Below are positions 13,085 to 24,283 of a stretch of DNA of 55,000 nucleotides, piece after piece; the first letter of the stretch is position 1; each line of letters begins with the position of its first letter. A model generated the notes under the pieces. It saw only the letters and a list, made by a program, of their open reading frames with translations. It was not told the DNA's origin and ran no database searches. The translations under genes were made by a program, and so were the position numbers. This DNA is from Glandiceps talaboti (Eukaryota > Hemichordata > Enteropneusta > Spengelidae), in contig NC_135568.1 of assembly GCF_964340395.1 (NCBI RefSeq), positions 19,976,581-20,031,580 of the forward strand, written 5' to 3'.

Positions 13085-13974
13085 TGTAGTGTTATGGAGT
13101 CATTTTTAGCACAACTGGCCTTCATCTGTATAGCTATAGGTATGGTAAAATGTTAGGTTATGTGTGTATGTGTAATTGTGTTAGACTGTAAGATACAGTC
13201 ATGTTGTTCAGTCCTATCAGACTTCTTAAGTGCTGGCTCAGTGATAGTGTAACACAAATGTCTGTTTCTTAATACAGACTATAATTGTGTGTGGTTTGGT
13301 AAATCCAACAGAAAATGCTTACAGACAAGGGAAATCTTGTCAAATTTACACAAATTAATGGTTGTTTGGTACTTATGATTTAGACATATTATGATTGATA
13401 GTTTGCCCATGAATATTGAATTGAATTGTATCAGCTGATCATAGTATCACAAACTAGTCACTTTGTACACACACTAACCTTAATATTAATAACTAATTAT
13501 AAAATGTACATGGGGATAGAGAATTAAGAAGTTATCAGCTGTGCAATGCATATTATCAATATAAGTAACACTTTGATGATGGTGAAATGTAATTGAAAAA
13601 ATATGACATAGTTAAATTACTAAGAAAATAGAAATGACCACTGTGACAGAATGAATACATTCCAGGAGTAAAATGATGACAGGAATCCAAGGACAGTGAA
13701 ACTAATATTTAGATAGATAGTAACAGTGGTCATCAACTTGACTTGTTAGTTTAGTATGAGTATATAGTGACTGACGTGTGTTAACATGATGTCATGTGTC
13801 TAGACTCACATTTCAGACAAAATACACGTCAGTGTTGATGTCTTTCTTTACCCAATATATCTTTCAACATATTCACATGTTTAGAGTGTACTTGCTGCAT
13901 AGCATTGCAGGATTGAGACACCCCTCCTCCTTAATTGTTCCAACATAGGATTCCATGGAAACACACTCTATACC
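13085..13974. other. Unique sequence, no gene seen
   Basis: AT-rich flank of the 30-bp array. No feature recognised. Confidence 0.6.
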
Positions 13975-14362
13975 GTAGTCTCAGTTACCCAGACTGTCAC
14001 CGCTTGGGGCTCTGCCTATGAGACCACCCCAAACAAGAGTCTTGGAAAACCGCATTCTAACTACCCTGCTATGGAAGTCACACAGTACATTTCTTCCAAG
14101 CATAAAAATGGGCTTACGAAGCCTTTTTGTTGTATTTATTAAACTTGTAATTAATATAATATCAGTCACTTGAGAAGTGATAATCTGTAGCAAAGGTACC
14201 CAAATCATTCAGCCTGCAATGTTGGACGTGAAATAATCCCATGATGCACTGCTCCAGAGGCTTGCTGCACGGGCAAGTTGAATCTTGTTTCCCCAGATTC
14301 TTGTTTGGGGTGGTCTCGTGGGCAGCGCCCCCAGTGGCAAGAGGCTGGGTAACCAAGACTAC
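13975..14362. mobile_element. Small non-autonomous element with inverted ends (MITE-like)
   Basis: The left end (13975-14050) and the reverse complement of the right end (14285-14362) share GTAGTCT, GTTACCCAG, GAGACCACCCCAAACAAGA and more. They form imperfect inverted repeats of roughly 75 bp around a 235-bp AT-rich centre with no coding capacity. This arrangement is typical of MITEs mobilised by a DNA transposase encoded elsewhere. TATA occurs just outside both ends (13969-13972 and 14363-14366) and might be a target-site duplication, but two extra bases on the left make this uncertain. Superfamily not assigned. The minus-strand frame at 14162-14500 runs through it and is probably spurious. 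Confidence 0.75.
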
Positions 14363-14490
14363 TATATCCCCTATTCTATATAAGAAGCAATGTTTATTGC
14401 TCTGATTTAACACTTTAACCACAGACGTTGGAGAGATAGAGTCTCTCCACCTCTCAATGTCTATTTTTTTAAAACCAAAGCTCATTTTAT

Positions 14491-14625
14491 TTTCCTTCAA
14501 GTTTGAAATGGTTACGTTAGTGGTAACTACAAACTATCACTGCAGGTATTAAAGCTGATGGTATTTTCCTTCAAGTTTGAAATGGTTACGTTAGTGGTAA
14601 CTGCATCACTGCAGCTATTAATGGC
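14491..14625. repeat. Tandem duplication, 74-bp period
   Basis: TTTCCTTCAAGTTTGAAATG followed by GTTACGTTAGTGGTAACT starts at 14491 and at 14565. The second copy is slightly shortened. The following stretch to 15020 holds nothing recognisable. Confidence 0.93.
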
Positions 14626-15020
14626 TGACTGTGTATCATGGGATGGAAAGACCATTCAGATGACTTTTAAGTAACTTTGTATACCATCTTATAATTGTAT
14701 CAAGTAAGTGTAATGGGTCTACACCCATAGCAAGAATTTGACATCTAGTTCTTTCACATCTGGATATGACATGAGAGAGACATTACCTAGTAAGCATTGG
14801 AACGTTAAGTGGTTAGTCTGATCAGCTGATACTACATGTACATATATGTCTATGTATTGTCAATGTTGGGACTGATACAGACAGACTTGACCATTATTAT
14901 AATAATTACATAGAGATGGACGACTAAGGACAAAGTTATTTTATAAGGATTTTCAGTTGTTTTAAGCACAACTGAATTGATAAGGTTCAGTAGTGCTGTC
15001 TGTCTGTGTGTATGTGTGTG

Positions 15021-16608
15021 TACACTTTATATGTGCATCTATGGTTGGTACACTTTATATGTGTATCTATGGTTGGTACACTTTATATGTGTATCTGTGG
15101 TTGGTACACTTTATATGTGTATCTATGGATGGTACACTTTATATGTGTATCTATGGTTGGTACACTTTATAGGTGTATCTATGGTTGGTACACTGTATAT
15201 GTGTATCTATAGTTGGTACACTTTATATGTGTATCTATGGTTGGTACACAGTTGTGTATGTATCTATGGTTGGTACATACTTATATGTGTATCTATGGAT
15301 GGTACACTTTATATGTGTATCTATGGTTGGTACACTTTATATGTGTATTTATGGTTGGTACACTTTATATGTGTATCTATGGATGGTACACTTTATATGT
15401 GTATCTATGGTTGGTACACTTTATATATGTATCTATAGTTGGTACACTTTATATGTGTATCTATGGTTGGTACACTTTATATGTGTATCTATAGTTGGTA
15501 CACTTTATATGTGTATCTATGGTTGGTTCACTTTATATGTGTATCTATGGTTGGTACACTTTATATGTGTATCTATAGTTGGTACACTTTATATGTGTAT
15601 CTGTGGTTGGTACACTTTATGTGTGTATCTGTGGTTGGTACACTTTATATGTGTATCTATGGTTGGTACACTTTATATGTGTATCTATGGTTGGTACACT
15701 TTATATGTGTATCTATGGTTGGTACACTTTATATGTGTATCTATAGTTGGTGCACTTTATATGTGTATCTATGGTTGGTACACTTTATATGTGTATCTAT
15801 AGTTGGTACACTTTATATGTGTATCTATGGTTGGTACACTTTATATGTGTATCTGTGGTTGGTACACTTTATATGTGTATCTATGGTTGGTACACTTTAT
15901 ATGTGTATCTATGGTTGGTACACTTTATATGTGTATCTATAGTTGGTACACTTTATATGTGTATCTATAGTTGGTACACTTTATATGTGTATCTATGGTT
16001 GGTACACTTTATATGTGTATCTATGGTTGGTGCACTTTATATGTGTATCTATGGTTGGTACACTTTATATGTGTATCTATGGTTGGTACACTTTATATGT
16101 GTATCTATGGTTGGTACACTTTATATGTGTATCTATGGTTGGTACACTTTATATGTGTATCTATAGTTGGTACACTTTATATGTGTATCTATGGTTGGTA
16201 CACTTTATATGTGTATCTATAGTTGGTACACTTTATATGTGTATCTATAGTTGGTACACTTTATATGTGTATCTATGGTTGGTACACTTTATATGTGTAT
16301 CTATGGTTGGTACACTTTATATGTGTATCTATGGTTGGTACACTTTATATGTGTATCTATAGTTGGTACACTTTATATGTGTATCTATGGTTGGTACACT
16401 TTATATGTGTATCTATGGTTGGTACACTTTATATGTGTATCTATGGTTGGTACACTTTATATGTGTATCTATGGTTGGTACACTTTATATGTGTATCTGT
16501 GGTTGGTACACTGTGTATGTGTATCTATAGTTGGTACACAGTTATATGTGTATCTATGGTTGGTACACTTTATATGTGTATCTATGGTTGGTGCACAGTT
16601 ATATGTGA
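15021..16608. repeat. Minisatellite array, 28-bp unit, about 56 copies
   Basis: The unit is TACACTTTATATGTGTATCT followed by ATGGTTGG. The main variable site is ATGG, ATAG or GTGG. Irregular units (CACAGTTGTG, CATACTTATATG, CACAGTTATATG) lie near both ends, at 15247-15290 and 16530-16608. The array runs directly into the dispersed element at 16606. Recurrent plus-strand frames are repeat artefacts: a 28-bp unit cycles through all three frames every 84 bp. Confidence 0.98.
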
Positions 16609-17585
16609 TGTCATGGAATAAACCATTCAGCAATAAAGAATGGGCCTGGCAGCCACTTTTCATGTCTAAAGCCATAACTCAGACATGCTTGAACGGTCCC
16701 CCCCCCCCCCCCTCCCATATTCATTGTTGTCGCGATACGATCCAATATGGCCACCAAGCAGCCATTTTGTTTGCAAATTTTCCATGTCCAAAGCTATAAC
16801 TCAGACATGCTTGAACAGATCTCATTCAAAGTTGGTATTAGGACAGTGTTCTATGACATGCATGTGCATATCCATTTTCATCGTAATACAATCCGATATG
16901 GCTGCCTGGCAGCCATTTTGTTGGCGCAGTTTTTATGTAAAGCCATAACTCAGACATGCTTGAACAGATCTCATTCAAAGTTGGTATTAGGACAGTGTTC
17001 TATGACATACATGTGTATATTCATTGTTGTCTTGATACGATCCAATATGACTGCCTGGCAGCCATTTTTTTTGCAAATTTTCCATGTCCAAAGCCATAAC
17101 TCAGACATGCCTGAACAGATCGCATTCAAAGTTGGTATTATCATAGTGTTCTATGACATACATGTGCATATCCATTTTCTTTGTGTTTCATGATACGATC
17201 CAATATGGCTGCCTGGCAGCCATTTTGTTTACAAATTTTCCCTGTCCAAAGCCATAACTCAGACATGCTTGACAGGTCGTCTGTCCGTCGTCCCCCCCCC
17301 CCCCCTACTCCTGTACCCGACCCATCCTTTATTGTTGAATGGTTTATTCCATGACATCATCTTGAAGAGTAGGCATGTCCCATGTCCAACGAGGAGACAC
17401 AACATGAGTAGGCATGTTCCATGTCCAACGAGCAGACACAACATATCTAAGTCTGTTTGATTTAGGTTCACAAGTGTTGTGAGGCCAAACAGCATTAGCC
17501 AGGTTTGAAAATGACAACATTAACTGCCATTTCCGTAAAACCCAATCATAGTGGGGACTATGTCATTCTCAATGACTTGTTTGCA
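16606..17585. mobile_element. Composite dispersed element, copy 1, with 39-bp inverted ends and internal 151-bp units
   Basis: The segment 16606-16644 matches the reverse complement of 17321-17359 at 37 of 39 bases, starting TGATGTCATGGAATAAACC. Between them lie about four copies of a roughly 151-bp unit containing AAGCCATAACTCAGACATGC, GATACGATCCAATATGG and CAGCCATTTTGTTTGC. The first unit is shortened and partly replaced by a 15-base C run (16698-16712). A 14-base C run (17292-17305) precedes the right inverted end. Homology to copy 2 (29911-30945) continues past the right end (AGTAGGCATGTCCC, CCAATCATAG, CTCAATGACTTG), so the inverted ends are internal to a larger repeat family on that side. 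No transposase is seen. Confidence 0.75.
17370..17446. repeat. Tandem duplication inside element copy 1, about 38-bp period
   Basis: AGTAGGCATGTCCCATGTCC and then AGTAGGCATGTTCCATGTCC, each followed by AACGAG and AGACACAACAT. Copy 2 has only one such block (near 30863). Confidence 0.88.
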
Positions 17586-18535
17586 AAGTAGTTTCAGAAT
17601 AATGTGGTTTAGACTCTGGACATCTGTATTACATGTATATTTGTATAGGGTCAGTGAAAAATTATAAACAAAAAAATTAACAATTTGATAGGCTAGTTAA
17701 TCGTTTTATCCAAAATTGTTAAATAAATGTATCATTGTTGTTGAACTTTCTAATGTATGCCAATGAGGTATATCACATCATCTCTAACCAGATCCCCTCA
17801 ATGAAGGATAGCACTAGACTAAATAGTGGAGTGACTGACTCTACACACCCTAGTTAGGAATAGGGTCGACTAGTATAGACTAGTATAAATTCCTGTTTTT
17901 TCCAGCACTTATCATTAAAGCATGCACTATATAGCTCTGCTTTAAACCCAAGTGCACACACAGTTTTCCTTTCCTTTTCTGACCCAAGAAAACATATTTC
18001 AGGATTTTTGTTGCAATATCTCAATGACACAGTCAATATCTGAAGGGGACTATTTGGCTTCTGTAAATCAAGACAATTTAAAAAACAAGACAGGAGTCAA
18101 TAAACTAGTGTTAAAATCAATATATTTTTCTTTCAATATAAATCTCTTATAAAGATGTACAAATAAATCTTTCTCAAGTTGACAATGAAAATTGAGGAAC
18201 AACAAATATAATGAAATACAAAAAATAATATCTTCCCTGAGAACTTCGAGGAATTGACTGATTCAAAGAAAAGCAGGTTTAGTACTGATCAGAGTTGATC
18301 AGATTTTGGAACTGTTCTATAATTTAAAGTTGTACAGCACTCCCCAGATCAGTCAGCTGCTCAGGGATATTTTACCAGTCATCTTTTGTACATACAAATT
18401 TAAGTAGCAGAAGTATGGTTGGTAGACAGACGTCTTTCATACTAACTGCTAATTCTTCTACTTGCACAGAACAAGTTATTTAGAGGTACAGTTGTGAACC
18501 ATTGTGACGTGGTATAGGTATGAACAACGCATTAC
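17586..18535. other. Unique sequence, no gene seen
   Basis: No homology or structure recognised. Short frames at 17854-18036 and 17952-18152 overlap on opposite strands and have no gene-like features. Confidence 0.55.
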
Positions 18536-18554
18536 AAACTTAATGACTACCGGT

Positions 18555-18673
18555 AATTAAAAAAAAAATTTGCACTGCTACTCCATTTGAAAAAAAAAAA
18601 TTGATGCAGGACTGACAGTAGAAAAAAAAATTGCTGTCACTCTGACTGGAAAAAAATTGCTCCCATACCTAGC

Positions 18674-18709
<36 letters not shown>

Positions 18710-18718
18710 ATATCTAAT
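18555..18718. repeat. A-run repeats ending in a 44-base C run
   Basis: Three or four degenerate blocks, each with a run of 6-11 A followed by TTG or TTTGC, lead into an uninterrupted run of about 44 C at 18675-18718. Runs of this length are prone to assembly error, so the exact count is unreliable. Confidence 0.9.
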
Positions 18719-19007
18719 GCTTCTACCTTAGTAATAATACTGGATTCTAAAAACATAACACATCTCTGCTACAGCAGGAAGTGAGAAGTTTATCTCAGGT
18801 TTCTTTCCTTGAATGTTTCAGGCCATTCTTTGCAAATAAAACATGATCTTGTATAATTACACTTTCCAAAGAGGCTAAGTATGGTATTGTATGTTTGTTG
18901 ACATGTCAGCATAAAGGTTAAAAGTCATGATGCTCTATCGAAGACAGGATATGAAGTCATTGTTGTTGTCCTTGTAGGTTGTGTCAGCTACCTTCCTCAG
19001 CATAATG

Positions 19008-22000
19008 TTACAAACTATTCTCAGATTCTATGGTTCAGTTACAAACTATTCTCAGATTCTACGGTTCAGTTACAAACTATTCAGATTCTATGGTTCAGTT
19101 ACAAACTATTCTCAGATTCTACGGTTCAGTTACAAACTATTCTCAGATTCTATGGTTCAGTTACAAACTATTCTCAGATTCTATGGTTCAGTTACAAACT
19201 ATTCTCAGATTCTATGGTTCAGTTACAAACTATTCAGATTCTACAGTTCAGTTACAAACTATTCAGATTCTATGGTTCAGTACAAACTATTCAGATTCTA
19301 CGGTTCAGTTACAAACTATTCAGATTCTATGGTTCAGTACAAACTATTCAGATTCTATGGTTCAGTACAAACTATTCAGATTCTACGGTTCAGTACAAAC
19401 TATTCAGATTCTACGGTTCAGTACAAACTATTCAGGTTCTATGGTTCAGTTACAAACTATTCTCAGATTCTATGGTTCAGTTACAAACTATTCTCAGATT
19501 CTACGGTTCAGTACAAACTATTCAGATTCTACGGTTCAGTACAAACTATTCAGATTCTATGGTTCAGTTACAAACTATTCTCAGATTCTACGGTTCAGTT
19601 ACAAACTATTCAGATTCTATGGTTCAGTACAAACTATTCAGATTCTATGGTTCAGTACAAACTATTCAGATTCTACGGTTCAGTACAAACTATTCAGATT
19701 CTACGGTTCAGTACAAACTATTCAGGTTCTATGGTTCAGTTACAAACTATTCTCAGATTCTATGGTTCAGTTACAAACTATTCTCAGATTCTACGGTTCA
19801 GTTACAAACTATTCTCAGATTCTACGGTTCAGTTACAAACTATTCTCAGATTCTACGGTTCAGTTACAAACTATTCAGATTCTACGGTTCAGTTACAAAC
19901 TATTCAGGTTTTACGGTTCAGTTACAAACTATTCAGATTCTATGGTTCAGTACAAACTATTCAGATTCTATGGTTCAGTACAAACTATTCAGATTCTACG
20001 GTTCAGTACAAACTATTCAGGTTCTATGGTTCAGTTACAAACTATTCTCAGATTCTATGGTTCAGTTACAAACTATTCTCAGATTCTACGGTTCAGTTAC
20101 AAACTATTCTCAGATTCTACGGTTCAGTTACAAACTATTCTCAGATTCTACGGTTCAGTTACAAACTATTCAGATTCTACGGTTCAGTTACAAACTATTC
20201 AGATTCTACGGTTCAGTTACAAACTATTCTCAGATTCTACGGTTCAGTTACAAACTATTCTCAGATTCTACGGTTCAGTTACAAACTATTCTCAGATTCT
20301 ACGGTTCAGTTACAAACTATTCAGATTCTATGGTTCAGTACAAACTATTCAGATTCTACGGTTCAGTTACAAACTATTCAGATTCTATGGTTCAGTTACA
20401 AACTATTCTCAGATTCTACGGTTCAGTTACAAACTATTCAGATTCTACGGTTCAGTTACAAACTATTCAGATTCTACGGTTCAGTTACAAACTATTCTCA
20501 GATTCTACGGTTCAGTACAAACTATTCTCAGATTCTATGGTTCAGTACAAACTATTCAGATTCTACGGTTCAGTTACAAACTATTCAGATTCTACGGTTC
20601 AGTTACAAACTATTCAGATTCTACGGTTCAGTTACAAACTATTCTCAGATTCTATGGTTCAGTTACAAACTATTCAGATTCTATGGTTCAGTTACAAACT
20701 ATTCAGATTCTACGGTTCAGTTACAAACTATTCAGATTCTACGGTTCAGTTACAAACTATTCAGATTCTACGGTTCAGTTACAAACTATTCAGATTCTAT
20801 GGTTCAGTTACAAACTATTCAGATTCTATGGTTCAGTTACAAACTATTCAGATTCTATGGTTCAGTTACAAACTATTCAGATTCTACGGTTCAGTTACAA
20901 ACTATTCAGATTCTACGGTTCAGTTACAAACTATTCAGATTCTATGGTTCAGTTACAAACTATTCAGATTCTATGGTTCAGTACAAACTATTCTCAGATT
21001 CTACGGTTCAGTTACAAACTATTCAGATTCTACGGTTCAGTTACAAACTATTCAGATTCTATGGTTCAGTTACAAACTATTCAGATTCTATGGTTCAGTT
21101 ACAAACTATTCTCAGATTCTATGGTTCAGTTACAAACTATTCAGATTCTATGGTTCAGTTACAAACTATTCAGATTCTATGGTTCAGTTACAAACTATTC
21201 AGATTCTACGGTTCAGTTACAAACTATTCAGATTCTACGGTTCAGTACAAACTATTCAGATTCTATGGTTCAGTTACAAACTATTCAGATTCTACGGTTC
21301 AGTTACAAACTATTCAGATTCTATGGTTCAGTTACAAACTATTCAGATTCTATGGTTCAGTTACAAACTATTCAGATTCTATGGTTCAGTTACAAACTAT
21401 TCAGATTCTACGGTTCAGTTACAAACTATTCAGATTCTACGGTTCAGTTACAAATTATTCAGATTCTATGGTTCAGTTACAAATTATTCAGATTCTATGG
21501 TTCAGTTACAAACTATTCAGGTTCTACGGTTCAGTACAAACTATTCAGATTCTACGGTTCAGTACAAACTATTCAGATTCTACGGTTCAGTACAAACTAT
21601 TCAGATTCTACGGTTCAGTACAAACTATTCTCAGATTCTATGGTTCAGTACAAACTATTCAGATTCTACAGTTCAGTACAAACTATTCAGATTCTACGGT
21701 TCAGTACAAACTATTCTCAGATTCTATGGTTCAGTACAAACTATTCTCAGATTCTATGGTTCAGTACAAACTATTCAGATTCTACAGTTCAGTACAAACT
21801 ATTCAGATTCTACGGTTCAGTACAAACTATTCTCAGATTCTATGGTTCAGTACAAACTATTCTCAGATTCTATGGTTCAGTACAAACTATTCAGATTCTA
21901 CAGTTCAGTACAAACTATTCAGATTCTACGGTTCAGTACAAACTATTCTCAGATTCTATGGTTCAGTACAAACTATTCAGATTCTATGGTTCAGTACAAA

Positions 22001-24283
22001 CTATTCAGGTTCTATGGTTCAGTACAAACTATTCTCAGATTCTATGGTTCAGTACAAACTATTCAGATTCTATGGTTCAGTACAAACTATTCAGATTCTA
22101 TGGTTCAGTAGAAACTATTCAGATTCTATGGTTCAGTACAAACTATTCAGGTTCTATGGTTCAGTACAAACTATTCAGATTCTATGGTTCAGTACAAACT
22201 ATTCAGGTTCTATGGTTCAGTAGAAACTATTCTCGGATTCTATGGTTCAGTACAAACTATTCTCGGATTCTATGGTGCAGTACAAACTATTCAGGTTCTA
22301 CGGTTCAGTACAAACTATTCAGATTCTACGGTTCAGTACAAACTATTCAGGTTCTATGGTTCAGTAGAAACTATTCTCAGATTCTATGGTTCAGTACAAA
22401 CTATTCTCAGATTCTACGGTTCAGTACAAACTATTCAGATTCTACGGTTCAGTACAAACTATTCTCAGATTCTATGGTTCAGTACAAACTATTCTCAGAT
22501 TCTACGGTTCAGTACAAACTATTCAGATTCTATGGTTCAGTACAAACTATTCTCAGGTTCTACGGTTCAGTACAAACTATTCTCAGATTCTACAGTTCAG
22601 TACAAACTATTCAGGTTCTATGGTTCAGTAGAAACTATTCTCAGATTCTATGGTTCAGTACAAACTATTCTCAGATTCTACGGTTCAGTACAAACTATTC
22701 AGATTCTACGGTTCAGTACAAACTATTCTCAGATTCTATGGTTCAGTACAAACTATTCTCAGATTCTACGGTTCAGTACAAACTATTCAGATTCTATGGT
22801 TCAGTACAAACTATTCTCAGGTTCTACGGTTCAGTACAAACTATTATCAGATTCTACAGTTCAGTACAAACTATTCAGGTTCTACGGTTCAGTACAAACT
22901 ATTCAGGTTCTACGGTTCAGTACAAACTATTCAGGTTCTACGGTTCAGTACAAACTATTCAGGTTCTACGGTTCAGTACAAACTATTCAGGTTCTATGGT
23001 TCAGTACAAACTATTCTCAGATTCTACGGTTCAGTACAAACTATTCAGGTTCTACGGTTCAGTACAAACTATTCTCAGATTCTACGGTTCAGTACAAACT
23101 ATTCAGGTTCTACGGTTCAGTACAAACTATTCAGGTTCTACAGTTCAGTACAAACTATTCTCAGATTCTACAGTTCAGTACAAACTATTCTCAGATTCTA
23201 TGGTTCAGTACAAACTATTCTCAGATTCTATGGTTCAGTACAAACTATTCTCAGATTCTATGGTTCAGTACAAACTATTTTCAGATTCTACAGTTCAGTA
23301 CAAACTATTCTCGGATTCTATGGTTCAGTACAAACTATTCAGGTTCTACGGTTCAGTACAAACTATTCTCAGAGTCTAAAGTTCAGTACAAACTATTCTC
23401 AGGTTCTACGGTTCAGTACAAACTATTCTCAGATTCTACGGTTCAGTACAAACTATTCAGGTTCTACGGTTCAGTACAAACTATTCTCAGATTCTACGGT
23501 TCAGTACAAACTATTCTCAGATTCTACGGTTCAGTAGAAACTATTCTCAGATTCTATGGTTCAGTACAAACTATTCTCAGATTCTATGGTTCAGTACAAA
23601 CTATTCTCAGATTCTATGGTTCAGTACAAACTATTTTCAGATTCTACAGTTCAGTACAAACTATTCTCGGATTCTATGGTTCAGTACAAACTATTCTCAG
23701 ATTCTACAGTTCAGTACAAACTATTCTCGGATTCTATGGTTCAGTACAAACTATTCTCAGATTCTACAGTTCAGTACAAACTATTCTCAGATTCTACAGT
23801 TCAGTACAAACTATTCTCAGATTCTATGGTTCAGTACAAACTATTCTCAGATTCTACAGTTCAGTACAAACTATTCTCGGATTCTACAGTTCAGTACAAA
23901 GTATTCTCAGATTCTACGGTTCAGTACAAACTATTCTCGGATTCTACAGTTCAGTACAAACTATTCTCAGATTCTACAGTTCAGTACAAACTATTCTCAG
24001 ATTCTACAGTTCAGTACAAACTATTCTCAGATTCTACGGTTCAGTACAAACTATTCAGATTCTACGGTTCAGTACAAACTATTCTCAGATTCTACGGTTC
24101 AGTACAAACTATTCAGATTCTACGGTTCAGTACAAACTATTCTCAGATTCTACGGTTCAGTACAAACTATTCTCAGATTCTACAGTTCAGTACAAACTAT
24201 TCTCAGATTCTACGGTTCAGTACAAACTATTCAGATTCTACGGTTCAGTACAAACTATTCTCAGATTCTACAGTTCAGTACAG
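19008..24283. repeat. Largest minisatellite array, 28-31-bp unit, about 180 copies
   Basis: The core unit is ACAAACTATTCAGATTC then TACGGTTCAGT. Length varies by two independent features: TTACAAAC or TACAAAC, and TATTCTCAG or TATTCAG, giving units of 28, 29, 30 and 31 bp. TTACAAAC units are found only before about 21530; beyond that point all are TACAAAC. From about 23484 to 24044 nearly all units are 30 bp. A third variable site is TACGG, TATGG or TACAG. Three plus frames stay open for 965-1449 codons because each length class lacks stops in its main frames. Frequent length changes shift the frame, so no single protein is encoded. The array ends exactly where the LINE fragment begins. Confidence 0.98.

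Noticed and set aside
10701-13085. Two overlapping minus-strand frames of nearly 800 codons
   Set aside because: The 30-bp unit simply lacks stops in two frames. Variants change residues freely, and the frame enters unique sequence with no domain.
14162-14500. 112-codon minus-strand gene
   Set aside because: More than half lies in the inverted-repeat element. The rest has no homology and no splice context.
19008-24283. Open frames of about 965-1449 codons on the plus strand as giant repetitive proteins
   Set aside because: They consist wholly of the minisatellite, appear in all three frames at once, and move between frames with each 1-2-bp unit length change. No start context, splice sites or non-repeat domain support them.
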